Source: Winogradskyella ursingii
GTDB lineage: Bacteria; Bacteroidota; Bacteroidia; Flavobacteriales; Flavobacteriaceae
Reading direction: 5' to 3'
Assembly (NCBI RefSeq): GCF_013403975.1
Contig: NZ_JABFDH010000001.1
Location: 248,001 to 312,000 of the forward strand
DNA: 64,000 nt
Part shown: positions 9,857 through 19,540 of the stretch, piece by piece
How the letters are laid out: each line of letters opens with the position of its first letter
Position numbering within the stretch: the stretch's first letter is position 1
Made by a program: the position numbers and the translations under genes
Notes under the pieces: generated by a model
Database searches by the model: none
Told to the model about the DNA's origin: nothing
Seen by the model: the letters and a program-made list of their open reading frames with translations, nothing else

Positions 9857-9884
9857 GTTTACATTTGTATCACATTTCAAGTTT

Positions 9885-10463
9885 ATGTCATTAGAGAAAG
9901 AATTACAGCAGCGCAGCAACAACAAATGTGAGCTTTGCGGAAACGAAGAATATCTATCGGTTTATACTGTCCCAGATGTAGTAGAAAACGAGCTAAAAAC
10001 TGCTCTTTACGCATGCAATATATGCGTAGAACAAATGGAAGATCCAGAAACGATAGACGCTAATCACTGGCGCTGTCTTAACGATAGTATGTGGAGCGAG
10101 CACCAGGCAGTTAAAATTATGGCCTGGCGAATGCTCAACCGCTTAAAGGCCGAAGGTTGGCCACAAGATTTGCTGGCGATGATGTATATGGAAGATGATA
10201 CGCTGGAATTAGCAAAAGCTTCTGGTGATGGTGAGGCAGAAGAGGATAAAGTTATTCATAGGGATGTTAATGGTGTGATACTCGAACAGGGAGATTCCGT
10301 AGTACTTATCAAAGATTTAAAAGTAAAAGGCTCAAGTATGGTCGCCAAACAAGGTGCGGCAGTCAGAAACATCAGGTTAGATCATGAAAATGCGGAATAT
10401 ATTGAAGGCAAGGTGGATGGCCAGCAGATTGTTATTATTACACAATATGTTAAGAAAATTTAA
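9885..10463 (+). CDS. PhnA-like zinc-ribbon protein
   Basis: 192 residues. An N-terminal zinc ribbon (CELCG near residue 16 and CNICVEQ near residue 44) is followed by a helical linker and the C-terminal PhnA domain (about 125-190; GDSVVLIKDLKVKGSS, VDGQQIVI). PhnA/YjdM proteins were once linked to phosphonate use, but that role is not supported; function remains unknown. Lies 28 bases downstream of the MmcQ gene. Confidence 0.85.
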   Translation: MSLEKELQQRSNNKCELCGNEEYLSVYTVPDVVENELKTALYACNICVEQMEDPETIDANHWRCLNDSMWSEHQAVKIMAWRMLNRLKAEGWPQDLLAMMYMEDDTLELAKASGDGEAEEDKVIHRDVNGVILEQGDSVVLIKDLKVKGSSMVAKQGAAVRNIRLDHENAEYIEGKVDGQQIVIITQYVKKI

Positions 10464-10516
10464 TTTTTCATTTCAACCGTCTAGTCAGCAGGACAAGTCT
10501 AACTTAATGAAAAACT

Positions 10517-10657
10517 TTAATCTTGGTCCTTTTTATTGAAGAAGCCGAAACTCAGCGGAACCATAAATACCAGAAATAAATACTTACCTGTAACTAACCC
10601 GTAAAGAGTTATAGTTGCTAAAATAATCATTAGTATAACTTTGTATTTATATTTCAT
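10517..10657 (-). CDS. Small two-helix membrane protein
   Basis: 46 residues, found by reading the minus strand: MKYKYKVILMIILATITLYG, then a second hydrophobic segment, ending in a charged tail NKKDQD. Two hydrophobic stretches separated by TGK suggest a membrane hairpin with basic N-terminus inside. It occupies most of the gap between the PhnA-like and DUF1272 genes, on the opposite strand. No family recognised. Composition (basic start, hydrophobic core, charged end) argues for a real gene, but coding is unproven. Confidence 0.45.
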   Translation of the reverse strand: MKYKYKVILMIILATITLYGLVTGKYLFLVFMVPLSFGFFNKKDQD

Positions 10658-10701
10658 GCTATAAAATTAATGTTCTATAAAAACATTTACAAGGTGACAC
10701 A

Positions 10702-10968
10702 ATGTTAGAAATTAGACCAACCTGTGAAAACTGTAATAAAGATTTACCTGTAGAATCTGATAATGCGATGATCTGCACATTCGAATGTACGTTTTGTGCA
10801 AATTGTACCGAGCTGTTAAAAGATGTCTGCCCTAATTGTGGTGGTGGGTTTGAAAAACGTCCTATTAGGCCAGCGCATCTATTAAATAAATATCCAGTAT
10901 CTAAAGTTGTAGTCTATAAGCCTGTGGAAATCAGTGCCCACCTTCAAAAAATTAATTCCAGTAAGTAG
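10702..10968 (+). CDS. DUF1272 cysteine-rich protein
   Basis: 88 residues. The DUF1272 core covers about residues 1-58 with eight Cys in CxxC-type pairs (CENC, CTFEC-CANC, CPNCGGGF) followed by RRP-like KRPIRP, so it should bind zinc. The start MLEIRPTCENC is the family's typical N-terminus. Function unknown. Confidence 0.9.
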   Translation: MLEIRPTCENCNKDLPVESDNAMICTFECTFCANCTELLKDVCPNCGGGFEKRPIRPAHLLNKYPVSKVVVYKPVEISAHLQKINSSK

Positions 10969-11188
10969 AATCGCCACAAGCTTTACATTCCCATATCTAT
11001 TTGTCAATGTGTTGTTTGTCGAAAAAAAAAACAATTAAATCCTAATAAACCAATCTTATTTGCCATTGGTCGAAATAATCTTTTGGTGTCTAAAATACTT
11101 TCGATATTTAGGTATTCCCTAAGATTAATAGCACCAAATTTACTGATTAATAGCGCCCAATTATTAATGAACCTAAAAGCATTGTATT

Positions 11189-11479
11189 ATGGATTTACAA
11201 ATTACAAATTACAACAACAATTATCAGATTAAAGGAAGTTTGAATAAACTCAACTTAAAGACCTTTAATTCGCATTTTGCCAATATTTTTGATAGAATGG
11301 ATAATGTACTTATCAATATTGAAAGTGTAAAAAGCATTGATAGAGCAGGCGTAATGGCATTGGCCAAATTACATAATGAATCTATAACAAAGGCTAAAAG
11401 TCTATCTATTGTTGGTTTAGGATGTAAGGAGTTATATGACCATTTTAAGACTCAGGAAAATTCTACTGTTGCGGCATAA
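11189..11479 (+). CDS. STAS-domain protein
   Basis: 96 residues with the STAS (anti-sigma antagonist-like) fold: an N-terminal strand pair, then NVLINIESVKSIDRAGVMALAKLHNES, where the conserved S/T before xGxxxL would be phosphorylated in SpoIIAA (here D-R-A-G, with no Ser at the site), and a final helix. The lack of the phosphorylatable Ser suggests a non-switching member. It stands alone, with 220 non-coding bases upstream and no kinase nearby. Confidence 0.75.
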   Translation: MDLQITNYNNNYQIKGSLNKLNLKTFNSHFANIFDRMDNVLINIESVKSIDRAGVMALAKLHNESITKAKSLSIVGLGCKELYDHFKTQENSTVAA

Positions 11480-11593
11480 AGCACCGATTAGATTGTATTA
11501 AGGATTAACTATAAAATGTTTCTGACTTAGTATTTTTCGTGATAGATTAATACTCTCGGAAACATTTTCTTTTTGTGAGCATCAAATTCAATT

Positions 11594-12037
11594 TCAGCAA
11601 GACATATCTGCTACAATCTTCCACTCGTCATTTATTTTTTTGAAAATGATAATAAAAACACCGTTTGCATCACCAACTTCACGTTTAAGATGGTATTCTC
11701 CCATTACCCAATAATTGTTACCTTCAATTTTAGACACATCGTTAATAATAAAGTTTAACGTGCCACTTTCAGCTTTTGTCGGGTAGCCTCTTTTATAATT
11801 ATCTAATGTATTTTGCCAGCCTTTGGTAAGTCCATTGCTGCCGTAAAATTTTAGTGAATCGCTTTTCCAGTAGCCTTGCATAAAACCTTCAAGGTCATGA
11901 TTGTTCCAAGCGGTTTCCTGGTCTGACATAACTTTTTGAATGGCGGATTTGGCATTTTCTATAGATTGGGTATCTGTCTGGTTTTGAGTGCCGCAATTAA
12001 AAAGAAGTAAAGCGAAAAAGATGTAGAGTAGTTTCAT
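11594..12037 (-). CDS. NTF2-like (DUF4440-type) lipoprotein
   Basis: 147 residues. Lipobox LFNC (C15) gives an anchored lipoprotein. The rest is a single SnoaL/NTF2 fold: helix QKVMSDQETAWNNHDLEGFMQGYW, then a sheet with NYWVMGEYHL and the closing strand DEWKIVADMS. Such domains bind small ligands or act as enzymes, with no predictable substrate. Monocistronic by position. Confidence 0.8.
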   Translation of the reverse strand: MKLLYIFFALLLFNCGTQNQTDTQSIENAKSAIQKVMSDQETAWNNHDLEGFMQGYWKSDSLKFYGSNGLTKGWQNTLDNYKRGYPTKAESGTLNFIINDVSKIEGNNYWVMGEYHLKREVGDANGVFIIIFKKINDEWKIVADMSC

Positions 12038-12188
12038 TACAATTAGAATTTACGTTTGTTAAATGTAATAAACCTAGCTTAAAAAATTGTATCAAGATGC
12101 AAACCAACACTATTGTTTTAATAGTTCTCGATCCAATGCTTATAAAATCACACCACTCAAACTAACGAGTGTGTTTTATAGCTTAAAT

Positions 12189-13289
12189 TTAAAGCACACC
12201 CTTCTGCTTTTTCAAAAATGCATCGGCTTGGTGTTGCATGAGTTCGCGAGCCCTTTTGCGTTTGTAATTCATGATTTCTTCCTCGTCGGCAATTTCTGTA
12301 TATACCCTATTATTAATGTCGTTATCTGTTTTAACTAATAACTGGCGCTCTGCCACTTGTTGGGTAACCCAAGATTTTACCACAGTTTCCTGATCTTCTA
12401 ATCTGAAGTCAAACTCACCTTTTGGTGATAATAACTTTGCAATTATTGGAGAGGTTTCAATAGCCAAGAACAATAGGAAAATAAAGAATGAAGGTAACCA
12501 CGGCAATGCGCCTAATGCAGTAATACGAGCCATTAAGCCATCGAAATTGTCAATGATAGGTTGGGATTCTGAAACATTGGCGTTATACGCACCTTGAAGC
12601 GATAAGATTTCATTCTCAAGAGCTTCAATTTTAGTTTTATTATCTGTTTTTAATTGTTGCAATTCTGCCAGTGCGGCATCGTGCTTTTCACGTTTTTCTT
12701 TATATACAGGACCTTTGCCCAATTTCAAAGTTCCGGATGTACCTTCTGCTTCAGTAATGTAAGTGTTGTAAAGTGCATTGACTTCATTTTCTTTGAGGTC
12801 AACTTCAGATTGAAGTCCAGCAATTTGACTTTCGAGGTTTGCTATTTTTGGACTGTATTGTTCAGCTATCTGATTTTGATTGGCAAGTGTTAAATCGTTT
12901 TTTTGTTCTAACAATACTTGGTTGATTTCTTTTTCAAAAATCTTGAGTTCCAACGGTTTTGAAATAACAACCGCAATGATAATAGCCAAGAAAATTCGAG
13001 GTGTTGCCTGAATAATTTCATCTATAACATTATCTCTTTTTTTAATGGTGGAAACAATGTATCGGTCTAGATTAAAAATAAGAAGTCCCCAAACTAACCC
13101 AAAAAAAATGGAGGTAAATAAATTGTCAAAAACAGTGTAAAGCGCATAACTCGCCGCAATTGTGGCCATAACTGCCGTAAAAAAAACTGTGGCACCTATG
13201 CCAGCATATTTGTTTTGTTCACCATTAGAACATTCGTTGAGGATGTCAGAGTCGGCACCAGAGCAGAGGATGAAGAATTGTTTTAGCAT
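12189..13289 (-). CDS. DUF4407 membrane/coiled-coil protein
   Basis: 366 residues. Two N-terminal helices (about 30-75), a third near 90-110, then a long charged coiled coil (about 120-235; Q-I-A-G-L-Q-S-E-V and E-A-L-E-N-E-I heptads), a helix near 250-275 and a cytoplasmic basic tail. DUF4407 proteins are widespread in Bacteroidota and have no known role. No neighbour is close on the same strand. Confidence 0.85.
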   Translation of the reverse strand: MLKQFFILCSGADSDILNECSNGEQNKYAGIGATVFFTAVMATIAASYALYTVFDNLFTSIFFGLVWGLLIFNLDRYIVSTIKKRDNVIDEIIQATPRIFLAIIIAVVISKPLELKIFEKEINQVLLEQKNDLTLANQNQIAEQYSPKIANLESQIAGLQSEVDLKENEVNALYNTYITEAEGTSGTLKLGKGPVYKEKREKHDAALAELQQLKTDNKTKIEALENEILSLQGAYNANVSESQPIIDNFDGLMARITALGALPWLPSFFIFLLFLAIETSPIIAKLLSPKGEFDFRLEDQETVVKSWVTQQVAERQLLVKTDNDINNRVYTEIADEEEIMNYKRKRARELMQHQADAFLKKQKGVL

Positions 13290-13359
13290 AATGTAATTGA
13301 TTTGATTGATAGTCTATTAGAACGCTAAAAGTGTGTGTTTGTTACATTATCAAATGAAA

Positions 13360-13382
13360 AAAGCCTCATTTGTTGAGGCTTT
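13360..13382 (-). terminator. Intrinsic terminator of the blaI-M56 operon
   Basis: Nine-base-pair stem (AAGCCTCA with TGAGGCTT plus one A-T pair) and a five-base loop, 15 bases after the M56 stop. Read on the minus strand the stem is followed by a T-run, as expected for factor-independent termination. Confidence 0.85.
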
Positions 13383-13396
13383 AATCAGTTTTTAAT

Positions 13397-16375
13397 TTAG
13401 TCTTCTATCCAAAATTTCACATATCCTTCACTGTTTTTAATATCGGATTGCATACTTATATTAGGTTGGTCTTTAGTAATTTTTAAAATTTCCTCATAAG
13501 ACACTTTTTTGTCCCTATAATAATAAATTACACTGCTGTTTTTTAAACTTTTAACAAATTCATAAGCTGACTTTGGTGGTGGAGGAGGTGGTAAATTATC
13601 CATTTTTACCTCCTTGCCATATTTGTTATAATATGTTGTTTTACCGTAGCTTGTTGTGTAGTAAAATGTTTCACCATTTATATCAACACTGCCTTGTAAA
13701 TCACTCGGGACTTCAACTACATCGATGACCTCGCCATTTTCCATTGTTGCTTTTCCTACTTTATCTGGATTGGCCTTCATGTATGCGTCAGTAGCTTTCT
13801 TCATTTTTGCTTTTTGTTCTGGTGTCGCATTTTTTGGAATTGGTGGTGGAGGCGGAATTTTATTTATGTCCACTTCGTTTCCTTGCTCATCATAATAAGT
13901 TGTCTTCCCATTTTTTTGTGAGAAATAATAAGTTACGCCATTTACTTCTATTGGATCAGATACAGCCGGTATTTCTTGAGGTGCAGGTGGAGGTGGTGGT
14001 GGAGGAAGAGGATTGTCTTTACCTCCCTTAATAACTTTTGGTGTTTCTGGCGCTGGTGGTGGAGGCGGAGGAGGTGGCGGAATATTTGGCCATGGTTCAG
14101 CAGTCTCGCGTTGTGCTTCAGTCATTAAGTTACTGAATATGTTATAGTATTTATCGTAATCTTCTTTCTTAATTCTTGGGTAGTAACTTTTATTATTGCC
14201 AGACTCTGCTTTTTTAATGGCCATATTCATTTTTTTTGCCCAAACATCATATTCTGCTATTTCGATAACTGTAGCTCTTTCTGGCGCTGGTGGTGGAGGT
14301 GGAGGTGGTGGCCAGTTTGAAAAATTTGGCCAAGGCTCTGCATTTTCTCTTTGTTTTTGAGACATCAATACTTTGTAAATACGCTCGAATTTCTCAAAAT
14401 CTTTTTGTTTTATAATAGGGTATTCTTTAACTTTTGAAGAACTACGTTCTGCTTTATCAATAGCGTTATTAATTCTTTTAGCCCAAGCGTTGTAGTCAGC
14501 TATTTGTTTTTTTGTTGCTTTTTGTTGGTCTAATATTTCATTTACTTTATCCCAGTCTGCTTCATTAGCAGTTTTGAGAATGTCATATTTTTTAAGTAAG
14601 ACAAAAGTTTTGTTAGTAACCTCTTTCGAAGTTTCTTTATCGGTTTTAAAATAAAGTTTATAATCCTTTGTGTCAGGGATTGATTTCAATAATTTTTCCA
14701 ATGATTCCAAACTGCCGCGCTCATCATTTATTAAAAATTCATCTTTTCGGTTGATCAATACAGTCAAAGTTTTAGTTTGTTGTTTTGAGTTGACTTCATT
14801 AACTGAATTATTCAACGATTGTTTAAGTGAAGATTGTTTCTCTGCTGGTACAGGTGGTGCTGGTAAAATGTTATGTTTTTCTTTTTCCTCTTTGGTAAAA
14901 GAACCATAAAACTTATCGGCTTGCGCTTTTATTATTCTAAGTTCAGAATTATCTGTTTGCGGACCTTTTAAGTAGTCTTTAATTGCATTAGAATAGGTTT
15001 CTGTAAGTCCTCTATAATCACTTATAAAAGCTTCTTTATAAAATTTATAAAACCCGTCTTTGGTATATAAATTAATTTGAAAGGGCTGAGGAAACTTTTC
15101 ACTACGTGCATTTTTATGAGCTTTAGAGCCTCTAAAATGTGCAATATCCGTTAAAGAATAGTTGTTTAATTTTGAATTTGAGATATGCTTTCCGTCTAAC
15201 CAAATGGCAAACTCTTCTTCATTTTTCCATGATTTAAACTGTGCAGCCGTTGGTTCGCTAGGTGTTACAGAATACAAATCAGGAGTTATTTCTTGAAGTA
15301 AGGGATGCGTGTCAACCGAGTTACGTTGCTCTTCGCTCATTAGGTCATAAATAGCAGCTAGGCGCTCCCATGTGCCCACAGGTATAATAAGACCTGATGA
15401 ATCAGTATTTAATTTCTTGATCCAATCCTTGTATTCTAGCATCATAGCTTCTGTAGCACCTGCATTTGTAATTTGGTTTTGAAGTTGTGATACTTGTGAC
15501 GCTTCTTTCTCAACATATTCTGTTTCAGCAAAACTGTAAAATAGAATAGCAATAATCGGGAGCAATATTAAACTGCTCAACCAAATTCTGGTTTTTGATG
15601 TTTGTGTTTTCATAACTGTAAATCGTTTTTTAATTGATGAATAATTTATGGCACTTGATAACTGATAATTATCGGGAGATGAAAATTGCAATAACGTGTT
15701 TTGATAAGCCTTGGCATTGATACCATTATTAAGAACAGCTTGATCTGCCAGAAATTCGTGATTTAGTTTTATATGGTGTTTTAGAATGTAGATTAACGGA
15801 TGGAACCAAAACACGATTTGTAATACTTCTAATACCAAAATATCAATACTGTGTAATTGTTTGGCGTGGGTTTCTTCGTGAAGCATTACTTCTTTTGGTA
15901 TTTGTTGCGATTCAAACTTTAATTTGTTTAAAAATATATAGTTGAAGAATGAATGCGGAATACGATATTCTTTGAGCAAGACGTAGATAAAAGAATGTTT
16001 TGAAATAGTTTGATTTCTTGTAATGCGTCTGTACATTTTGAAGAAATTTACCATAAACCTAATACTGAACAAAAGCACGCCCAGACCATAAATAAGCCAA
16101 AGCACAGTTTCTAATTCTAGAAAAGAAGCCTGTTCTATTGGAATTTCAGCATAGGCCAATTCCGTAGGCAATACCATTGGTACAGTTTCTAAATTAGTCG
16201 CAACAGGTTCAATATATTCTGTAATGGTCATAGTTGGAATGAGCAATGAAATTGCGATAGCACCTAATAGATAGAAACGCTTAAATTGGTGAGCGCTTTG
16301 TTTTTCTAACAAAAGGGCATAGAGCAACCAAAACGCCAACAAGCAACCTGAAAACTTTAAGAGATAGATGTCCAT
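13397..16375 (-). CDS. BlaR1-type M56 metallopeptidase with Pro-rich repeats
   Basis: 992 residues, far longer than BlaR1 or MecR1 (about 590). Four membrane helices hold the M56 peptidase, with zinc motif HEETH at residues 166-170 and the downstream LNHEFLADQAV. After a fourth helix near residue 270, the external part carries three degenerate copies of a helical repeat (pattern Y-x-x-W-x-K-K-x-N ... I-Y-x-x-L-M-S-x-x-Q-R) near residues 310-355, 620-685 and 700-760. These are joined by polyproline tracts at about 689-699, 765-775, 788-799 and 929-934, and two copies of a YYxxxxGKTTYY(D/N) motif. BlaR1-type proteins sense a signal and cleave BlaI; this sensor has no beta-lactam-binding domain, so the signal is unknown. 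Confidence 0.85.
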   Translation of the reverse strand: MDIYLLKFSGCLLAFWLLYALLLEKQSAHQFKRFYLLGAIAISLLIPTMTITEYIEPVATNLETVPMVLPTELAYAEIPIEQASFLELETVLWLIYGLGVLLFSIRFMVNFFKMYRRITRNQTISKHSFIYVLLKEYRIPHSFFNYIFLNKLKFESQQIPKEVMLHEETHAKQLHSIDILVLEVLQIVFWFHPLIYILKHHIKLNHEFLADQAVLNNGINAKAYQNTLLQFSSPDNYQLSSAINYSSIKKRFTVMKTQTSKTRIWLSSLILLPIIAILFYSFAETEYVEKEASQVSQLQNQITNAGATEAMMLEYKDWIKKLNTDSSGLIIPVGTWERLAAIYDLMSEEQRNSVDTHPLLQEITPDLYSVTPSEPTAAQFKSWKNEEEFAIWLDGKHISNSKLNNYSLTDIAHFRGSKAHKNARSEKFPQPFQINLYTKDGFYKFYKEAFISDYRGLTETYSNAIKDYLKGPQTDNSELRIIKAQADKFYGSFTKEEKEKHNILPAPPVPAEKQSSLKQSLNNSVNEVNSKQQTKTLTVLINRKDEFLINDERGSLESLEKLLKSIPDTKDYKLYFKTDKETSKEVTNKTFVLLKKYDILKTANEADWDKVNEILDQQKATKKQIADYNAWAKRINNAIDKAERSSSKVKEYPIIKQKDFEKFERIYKVLMSQKQRENAEPWPNFSNWPPPPPPPPAPERATVIEIAEYDVWAKKMNMAIKKAESGNNKSYYPRIKKEDYDKYYNIFSNLMTEAQRETAEPWPNIPPPPPPPPPAPETPKVIKGGKDNPLPPPPPPPAPQEIPAVSDPIEVNGVTYYFSQKNGKTTYYDEQGNEVDINKIPPPPPIPKNATPEQKAKMKKATDAYMKANPDKVGKATMENGEVIDVVEVPSDLQGSVDINGETFYYTTSYGKTTYYNKYGKEVKMDNLPPPPPPKSAYEFVKSLKNSSVIYYYRDKKVSYEEILKITKDQPNISMQSDIKNSEGYVKFWIED

Positions 16376-16377
16376 AA

Positions 16378-16743
16378 TTATTTGCTTTTAATTTCTTTGT
16401 CAATAATTTGCTTTAACGCCTCTAATTCCGTTTTGGTTAAGTCGGTTTTACGTGTAAAAAAGGAAGCGAATTGTGATGCGCTATCATTAAAAAAGGTTTT
16501 AATAAGTCCGTTGACGTGTTTTGAGAAATAGTCTTCTTTTTTTACAAGAGGAAAGTACTCTCTAGATTTTCCGTAGGTGTTATAATTTACAAAGCCCTTG
16601 CCTATCATACGTTTTAATAATGTTGCGACCGTTGTAGTTGCTGGTTTTGGCTCAGGATAGGCATCTAATAAATCCTTCATAAAAGCTTTTTCTAGCTTCC
16701 AGAGATATTGCATCAGTTGTTCTTCGGATTTTGATAGTTCCAT
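16378..16743 (-). CDS. blaI: BlaI/MecI/CopY-family repressor
   Basis: 121 residues. The winged-helix domain (SKSEEQLMQYLWKLEKAFMK, PATTTVATLLKRMIGKGFV) and C-terminal dimerisation helices match BlaI/MecI. These repressors bind TACAnnTGTA palindromes and are released when a BlaR1-type protease cuts them. The M56 gene starts two bases after its stop, the standard pairing. Three palindromes lie directly upstream of its start, implying autoregulation. Confidence 0.93.
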   Translation of the reverse strand: MELSKSEEQLMQYLWKLEKAFMKDLLDAYPEPKPATTTVATLLKRMIGKGFVNYNTYGKSREYFPLVKKEDYFSKHVNGLIKTFFNDSASQFASFFTRKTDLTKTELEALKQIIDKEIKSK

Positions 16744-16746
16744 ATT

Positions 16747-16806
16747 CTACAGGTTTAGAGTTAACTCTACAAATGTAGAAATATATTTTATATTCTACAA
16801 GTGTAG
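16747..16806 (-). promoter_or_regulatory. Three BlaI-type operators
   Basis: Three 12-base sites precede blaI: CTACAGGTTTAG (16747-16758, imperfect), CTACAAATGTAG (16767-16778) and CTACAAGTGTAG (16795-16806). All fit TACAnnTGTA, the known BlaI/MecI recognition pattern, and lie 4-63 bases before the start codon. Site starts are 20 and 28 bases apart. Confidence 0.8.
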
Positions 16807-16835
16807 AGTTAAAATAATTTCGTTTATTAATGGAT

Positions 16836-18086
16836 TTAACGGTTATATGGTCTTTCGTTTATCCAATGGAAGCCTCTTGACCTTAATGGGAAATCATCAA
16901 GATTTTTTCTAAATAATGTCACTGATATACTGTCATTATTCAAGCTTCCTTCAAGATTCAAGTAATCTGTATTTTTATATATGTAGTTGATGTTTAGGCT
17001 GTCCATTTTGCCATTTTCTGTATACATCGAAATTTTCTTTTGGACCGTATCTAATTTAAAATTATAACGTAAAAGTTCGTCATCAATGGTCTTTACAATA
17101 GCGCGGCCTTTATTCTCAATCACTAAATATCGCCATCGGTTGCTGGAAGTAATTAAAGGTGCAATTGTGTCTGAGTTTTTTACAAATAGTTCGCTTTCCC
17201 AAATGCCGTAGAGATGCGGTTTATGGTTTTTGTCGGTCACGTTCAACTCACCCAAATAGCCAAGCACACACGCTACAAGTAAGATAATAGGCACGAAAAT
17301 TTTCTTGAGTTTATTAATGGTTTTATGGTAGCTCTTAGATGATACTGGATGGTAGAACTCATAAGCATTTGTCGCTTTATTTTTAATGAACACAGATGTG
17401 AATCTTTTAATATCTGTTACAAATATTACTGATGCCATTAAGATAAGATGGATTGAAAAAAGTTTAACAGGAATATCAAACATTAAATTCATCATTGCCA
17501 CTTGAGTCATAACACCAATAATGATAAATGAACCCAGAGTGGTGGTTTTTCTTGAAATCAACAGTAAGCCACCAACTATTTCCATGAGCCCAGCGAACAC
17601 ACCAAAACCTTTAGAATAACCCATATAAGTCCAGGCAAGTCCCATAGGGGAAAACTCACCCAAAGGTTGAAGCAAATGTATCAAGGAAGGACTTCTAAAT
17701 TGAATTTGAAAAACTTTTACGAAACCATACAGCAACATAAATACAATAAGAAACACACGAATCGTGACTAAAAACCAATAGAATAACTTATTGTAACTCG
17801 GGCGATTTTTATCTAATAAAGACCAAATAATCGATACGATCACAGCAACAACCGCATTTACAAAAAGTGTAATATAGGCGTAGGTGTGATCGCCACTTCC
17901 AAAGCCACTAATGTCAAAATCATAATTAAAACCAAGAATTGTTCTGCCAATCCAGCGGAATGGACTTTCAAAAAGACCGCTGCAAAACATTAAAAAGATG
18001 TACAGAACAAAATACGAGAATACGAACCTAAAAGCTATTTTACTTTTGGTACTCCAAACTTCCCGATATTCTTGGCTTAGTAGCAT
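16836..18086 (-). CDS. DoxX-like multi-pass membrane protein
   Basis: 416 residues. Hydrophobic helices cover residues 20-240 and one near 262-282; the middle segment GVFAGLMEIVGGLLLISRKTT has the DoxX-family pattern of glycine-rich helices. The last 140 residues form a soluble domain outside the last helix (KPHLYGIWESELFV ... LEGSLNNDSISVTLFRK), which reads like a lipocalin-type strand set. Function unknown. It lies three bases after the peptidase gene's stop on the same strand, so the two form an operon. Confidence 0.7.
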   Translation of the reverse strand: MLLSQEYREVWSTKSKIAFRFVFSYFVLYIFLMFCSGLFESPFRWIGRTILGFNYDFDISGFGSGDHTYAYITLFVNAVVAVIVSIIWSLLDKNRPSYNKLFYWFLVTIRVFLIVFMLLYGFVKVFQIQFRSPSLIHLLQPLGEFSPMGLAWTYMGYSKGFGVFAGLMEIVGGLLLISRKTTTLGSFIIIGVMTQVAMMNLMFDIPVKLFSIHLILMASVIFVTDIKRFTSVFIKNKATNAYEFYHPVSSKSYHKTINKLKKIFVPIILLVACVLGYLGELNVTDKNHKPHLYGIWESELFVKNSDTIAPLITSSNRWRYLVIENKGRAIVKTIDDELLRYNFKLDTVQKKISMYTENGKMDSLNINYIYKNTDYLNLEGSLNNDSISVTLFRKNLDDFPLRSRGFHWINERPYNR

Positions 18087-18089
18087 TGA

Positions 18090-19475
18090 TTATTTCATTT
18101 CAGTAAAATACTTATAAAACCATGGAATGGTCTCAATACCTTTGAGGTAATTCCAAATACCAAAGTGCTCGTTTGGCGAGTGAATGGCATCGCTATCCAG
18201 TCCAAAACCCATTAAAATTGTTTTACTATTGAGTTCTTCTTCAAAAAGCGAAACAATAGGAATACTACCACCACTACGCTGTGGTATTGGTTTTTTACTA
18301 AAGGTTTGCTCGTAAGCTTTTGAAGCTGCTTGGTAACCTATACTATCAATAGGTGTTACATAACCTTGGCCACCATGATGCGGCTTAACTTTTACTTTAA
18401 CACCATCAGGTGCTATATTTTCAAAATGTGATTTAAATAATTCGGTAATCTCTTTCCAATCTTGATTTGGTACCAAACGCATCGATATTTTTGCATAGGC
18501 CTTACTCGCAATTACGGTTTTTGCACCTTCACCGGTATATCCTCCCCAAATACCATTGACGTCTAGTGTTGGTCTAATGGAATTACGTTCGTTTGTGGTG
18601 TAACCGCTTTCACCATAAACCGCATCGATATCCAATGCTTTTTTATAATTTTCTAATGAAAAAGGAGCTTTGGCCATTTCGGCACGTTCTGCATCAGAGA
18701 GATTTTCTACCTTATCATAAAACCCTGGAATAGTTATATGGTTGTTTTCGTCATGAAGCGATGCAATCATTTTTGTTAGTACATTTATTGGGTTCGCTAC
18801 TGCACCTCCATAAAGCCCAGAATGTAAATCTCGGTTTGGTCCAGTGACTTCAACTTCGACATAACTCAAGCCTCGAAGTCCGGTGGTTATAGACGGAACG
18901 TCTTTGGCAATCATTCCGGTATCTGAAATAAGAATAACATCATTTTTTAATTTTTCTTGATTTGCTTTTACAAATTTTGAAAGATTGACACTGCCAACTT
19001 CTTCTTCGCCTTCAATCATGAACTTTACGTTGCACGGCAATTCATTATTGGTTGTCATATATTCTAAAGCCTTGACATGCATGTACATTTGACCTTTGTC
19101 GTCACAAGCACCTCGTGCAAAAATAGCACCTTCGGGATGTAAGTCCGTTTTTTTAATCACAGGGTCAAATGGTGGCGAATGCCATAAATCCAAAGGGTCT
19201 GGTGGTTGCACATCATAGTGGCCGTAAACCAAAACTGTTGGTAGATTTTTATCGATTATTTTTTCTCCGTAAACAATAGGATAGCCTTCTGTTTCACAAA
19301 TTTCAACCGTGTCGCAACCTGCTTGCTCTAAGCTAAGTTTAATGACTTTAGCGGTTTCTATTACATCGGCTTTGTAGGCAGAATCTGCGCTTATTGATGG
19401 AATTTTTAAAAGCGCAATGAGCTCATCTAAAAAGCGTTGTTGATGTTCTTTAATATATGATTGTATGTTTTGCAT
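18090..19475 (-). CDS. M20 family dipeptidase
   Basis: 461 residues, matching M20/M28 dipeptidases (PepV/CNDP-like). Zinc ligands are visible in VLVYGHYDVQPP (H about 86), GACDDKGQ (D about 120) and EGEEEVGS (catalytic E about 155), with the last His in DAIHSPNEHF near the C-terminus. It should cleave dipeptides in the cytoplasm. No signal peptide. Followed closely by the DoxX-like gene. Confidence 0.9.
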   Translation of the reverse strand: MQNIQSYIKEHQQRFLDELIALLKIPSISADSAYKADVIETAKVIKLSLEQAGCDTVEICETEGYPIVYGEKIIDKNLPTVLVYGHYDVQPPDPLDLWHSPPFDPVIKKTDLHPEGAIFARGACDDKGQMYMHVKALEYMTTNNELPCNVKFMIEGEEEVGSVNLSKFVKANQEKLKNDVILISDTGMIAKDVPSITTGLRGLSYVEVEVTGPNRDLHSGLYGGAVANPINVLTKMIASLHDENNHITIPGFYDKVENLSDAERAEMAKAPFSLENYKKALDIDAVYGESGYTTNERNSIRPTLDVNGIWGGYTGEGAKTVIASKAYAKISMRLVPNQDWKEITELFKSHFENIAPDGVKVKVKPHHGGQGYVTPIDSIGYQAASKAYEQTFSKKPIPQRSGGSIPIVSLFEEELNSKTILMGFGLDSDAIHSPNEHFGIWNYLKGIETIPWFYKYFTEMK

Positions 19476-19540
19476 TGTGATATTTGATTTAAAACAAAAA
19501 TAAGAAAAACAAAACCGACTATATTCTTGAAAAATTGCTA

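Noticed and set aside
12087..12338. 83-codon plus-strand frame
   Set aside because: It overlaps the DUF4407 gene in reverse and has no coding character beyond the shadow of that gene.
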